Shown piece by piece: positions 62,470 to 64,000 of a stretch of DNA of 64,000 nt (its first letter is position 1; the number at the start of each line of letters is the position of its first letter). The notes beneath the pieces are model-generated. The model saw only the letters and a program-made list of their open reading frames with translations, searched no databases and had not been told where the DNA came from. A program made the translations under genes and the position numbers. Source of the stretch: Parasulfuritortus sp049322515 (GTDB lineage: Bacteria > Pseudomonadota > Gammaproteobacteria > Burkholderiales > Thiobacillaceae); contig JBMOQW010000009.1 in the NCBI GenBank assembly GCA_049322515.1, positions 55,573 to 119,572 on the forward strand. Reading direction: 5' to 3'.

Positions 62470-62688
62470 CTATTGTTGTGTTTCGTCCGCGCCTCCCGCG
62501 CGTACCCACTCATCGACCTCGGAAATCTTGAATTTCCAGAGGCGCCCAACGCGATGCCCAGGTAGCCCCTTGCGGTCAATCCATCGGTATATCGAATCGC
62601 GTGTCACGCCCAGATGCTCGACGAGTTGCTCGACGGATACCCAAGGCTCGCTTGCTGCAGCCTCTGAATTCTGCTGATCGGATCGCAT
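62470..62688 (-). CDS. Excisionase-type HTH protein
   Basis: A 72-residue MerR/excisionase-like DNA-binding protein: PWVSVEQLVEHLGVTRDSIY then RWIDRKGLPGHRVGRLWKFK and SEVDEWVRAGG. It ends 11 nt before hsdM and probably belongs to the same transcript. It may regulate the RM-Wadjet operon, as small HTH proteins at the head of type I RM operons often do. Confidence 0.8.
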   Translation of the reverse strand: MRSDQQNSEAAASEPWVSVEQLVEHLGVTRDSIYRWIDRKGLPGHRVGRLWKFKISEVDEWVRAGGADETQQ

Positions 62689-62836
62689 AAAGTCGTAATC
62701 GATGGCAAAGGTTGCAATCTATCAGGTCCGGCCTTTCCGGGGTAGTGTTTGATGCAAACCGCATCAGAAATAGCTTGGCTTCCCTGTAGAACAGCGCGTT
62801 CATGAGCTTGTCGTCAATCACAACTTGGAGCCCAAG

Positions 62837-63037
62837 ATGAACGCCAAGCAAACCGCCCTCGACGCCTATCTCGCCCGCGCCGCCGCCATCTACGCCAAGC
62901 TGGAACGGCTGCAGCAACTTGCCGACGACCATTTCGGTCATGACCCCGATGCCATTCATTGGGGCCACGTCGGCGATCTCGGGCGGGTGGAGGCCGGGTT
63001 GGACGAATTGCTGGCGATTTTCGACGGCAACGAGTGA
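62837..63037 (+). CDS. Small conserved helical protein
   Basis: A 66-residue product, MNAKQTALDAYLARAAAIYA then KLERLQQLADDHFGHDPDAI and HWGHVGDLGRVEAGLDELLA. It is mainly helical and found, to my knowledge, in proteobacterial plasmids and islands. The function is unknown. It lies 28 nt upstream of the DUF3489 gene, divergent from the HTH gene. Confidence 0.7.
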   Translation: MNAKQTALDAYLARAAAIYAKLERLQQLADDHFGHDPDAIHWGHVGDLGRVEAGLDELLAIFDGNE

Positions 63038-63065
63038 CGATTCCCACCAACTACCGGAGATCGAC

Positions 63066-63584
63066 ATGACCACCCACGCCAAGCTCACCGACACCCAGGC
63101 CACCATCCTCAAAGCCGCCGCCAACCGCCAGGACGGCAATATCGAACCCTTCCCGCCCACCCTGCGCGGAGGCGCCCGCGCCAAAGTCATCGAGGGGCTG
63201 CTCGCCCGAGGGCTCATTATTGATATCGATGGTCAGCACCAGATTACCGATGCCGGCTACACCGCTGTCGGCAAACAGCGTCCCACCCCCAAGGGTGTCA
63301 AGAAAATGGACGCCCCCGATGCCCTCACGAAACGCGAGGCCACCCACGCCCTCCAGAAACTGGAGGCCACGTCGCGCACGATCCGCTCCGGCGCCAAGCT
63401 GGCCGCAATCATCGATGCGCTGCGCAACCCCGGCGGCGCGACCATTGCCCAGATGATGGCCGGCACCGGTTGGCAAGCCCATACCGTCCGGGGGGCGATC
63501 TCCGGCATGATCCGGAAGCGCCTTGGTTACGAGGTGGTCACCGAGAAGGGTGCGGACGGGCAGCGGGCGTATCGCATCGCCTGA
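63066..63584 (+). CDS. DUF3489 protein
   Basis: A 172-residue protein: KLTDTQATILKAAANRQDGN and PPTLRGGARAKVIEGLLARG at the N-terminus, and a C-terminal wHTH-like SGAKLAAIIDALRNPGGATI then AQMMAGTGWQAHTVRGAISG, the DUF3489 pattern. GGAG lies 6 nt upstream of the ATG. DUF3489 genes are usually next to DUF2924-recombinase modules; here that partner module is 15 kb away at 46.2-49 kb. Confidence 0.88.
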   Translation: MTTHAKLTDTQATILKAAANRQDGNIEPFPPTLRGGARAKVIEGLLARGLIIDIDGQHQITDAGYTAVGKQRPTPKGVKKMDAPDALTKREATHALQKLEATSRTIRSGAKLAAIIDALRNPGGATIAQMMAGTGWQAHTVRGAISGMIRKRLGYEVVTEKGADGQRAYRIA

Positions 63585-64000
63585 CTGCAAACCGCCCAAT
63601 GGCCTGGGCGCACCGCAGGCCCTTTTCTTCAGCCAAATTTCACGGTGGCCGATTTGCCACTTTTCGGCCCTGAAATCGGCCGAAAGCCGCACCAGTACTG
63701 GCCGGAATAGGGGTGACCGTTTTCGGTGGCAAGGGGGTGAATTCAACGCCCACCCTTGACTGGGGTGCAAACCGCAAACCCTGCAAACCTCGGTTTGCAC
63801 TCTGACGCTATCGAAGCGCCGCGCTCGCGCCCCCCGCATGGCTTTTCGGCCAGGAAGGACCCATCGCGCTCGGCGGGTCGGATCGCGAAGGCAGAAACGA
63901 CGAAGGCCACGGATCGCTCCGTGGCCTTCGCACATGCTTCTCTCGCGAGGTTAGCGAAATCCTAGCGCAAAAACGGGTGAAGTGTTGCACGTCCAAAATG
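63585..64000. other. Non-coding right end with GCAAACC repeats and a long hairpin
   Basis: There is no gene I can support in the last 416 nt. GCAAACC occurs at 63587-63593, 63767-63773, 63774-63780 and 63783-63789, with an inverted copy GGTTTGC at 63792-63798. A perfect 13-bp stem, CGAAGGCCACGGA/TCCGTGGCCTTCG (63901-63913 and 63918-63930), follows, without a T-run. Confidence 0.55.

Noticed and set aside
49262..63702. Shared palindrome CCAGTACTGGC at 49263-49273 and 63692-63702 as possible island borders
   Set aside because: An 11-bp match is expected by chance in 64 kb, and no flanking similarity of useful length supports it beyond a weak ATAGGGG.
1..64000. CRISPR array or rRNA genes
   Set aside because: No regularly spaced direct repeats with unique spacers and no rRNA-like sequence were seen on either strand.

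Overview
The window is GC-rich and looks chromosomal. The core genes (a tkt-gap-pgk-pyk-fba carbon cluster, purC, a betaproteobacterial-type gshA with gshB, trmL) suggest a betaproteobacterium, perhaps of the Rhodocyclales type. This is an inference from gene families and order; no rRNA is present to confirm it.

Region 1 (1-14.55 kb) is ordinary core genome: lower glycolysis/Calvin-type enzymes on the + strand, then a - strand block (gshA, gshB, apbE, a DinB-like gene, an RlmL-like methyltransferase), then trmL, a Cys-rich small protein, a DUF1810 protein and a hemerythrin-like protein. Several junctions carry hairpins built from iterated short words (GTGACG/CGTCAC or GGGAAACG/CGTTTCCC).

Region 2 (14.85-26.3 kb) is an integrative element. 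Its left end is a 45-nt 3' fragment of tRNA-Phe. Matching repeat clusters lie inside both ends, with a tyrosine integrase at the right. Its cargo is a defence operon: type I hsdR, an hsdM-hsdS fusion, a HEPN-like protein, and the DNA ADP-ribosylating toxin-antitoxin pair darT-darG. The right att site looks truncated.

Region 3 (26.5-34.5 kb) holds an operon of a UDG-like protein, a Cys-containing protein and an ADP-ribosylglycohydrolase with an unknown N-terminal domain. It is divergent from a WYL (BrxR/CapW-like) regulator and a BrxF-like P-loop protein. The rest of a BREX-3 system is missing; a broken phage lysozyme gene and two nested insertion sequences (an IS4-family element inside the tip of an IS1380-family element) follow.

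Region 4 (34.56-45.73 kb) is a complete carbon-phosphorus lyase operon, phnF-D-C-E-E-G-H-I-J-K-L-M-N-P, transcribed on the - strand with extensive translational coupling and a Pho-box-like site upstream.

Region 5 (46.1-64 kb) is a second defence/mobility region. It has a large serine recombinase module (small ORF, DUF2924, recombinase, two HTH proteins), a group IIC intron inserted behind the terminator of a Phd/ParE toxin-antitoxin operon, a type I Wadjet system (jetABCD) whose jetA start overlaps the stop of an hsdS gene, an hsdM with an N-terminal nuclease-like domain and an apparent frameshift, an excisionase-like HTH gene, and a DUF3489 protein with a small partner. No hsdR is seen beside this second hsdM/hsdS pair. 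The most unusual points are the coupling of a nuclease-methylase RM module to Wadjet, the ADP-ribosylglycohydrolase/UDG-like operon beside BREX-type proteins, and the RM-HEPN-DarTG operon.
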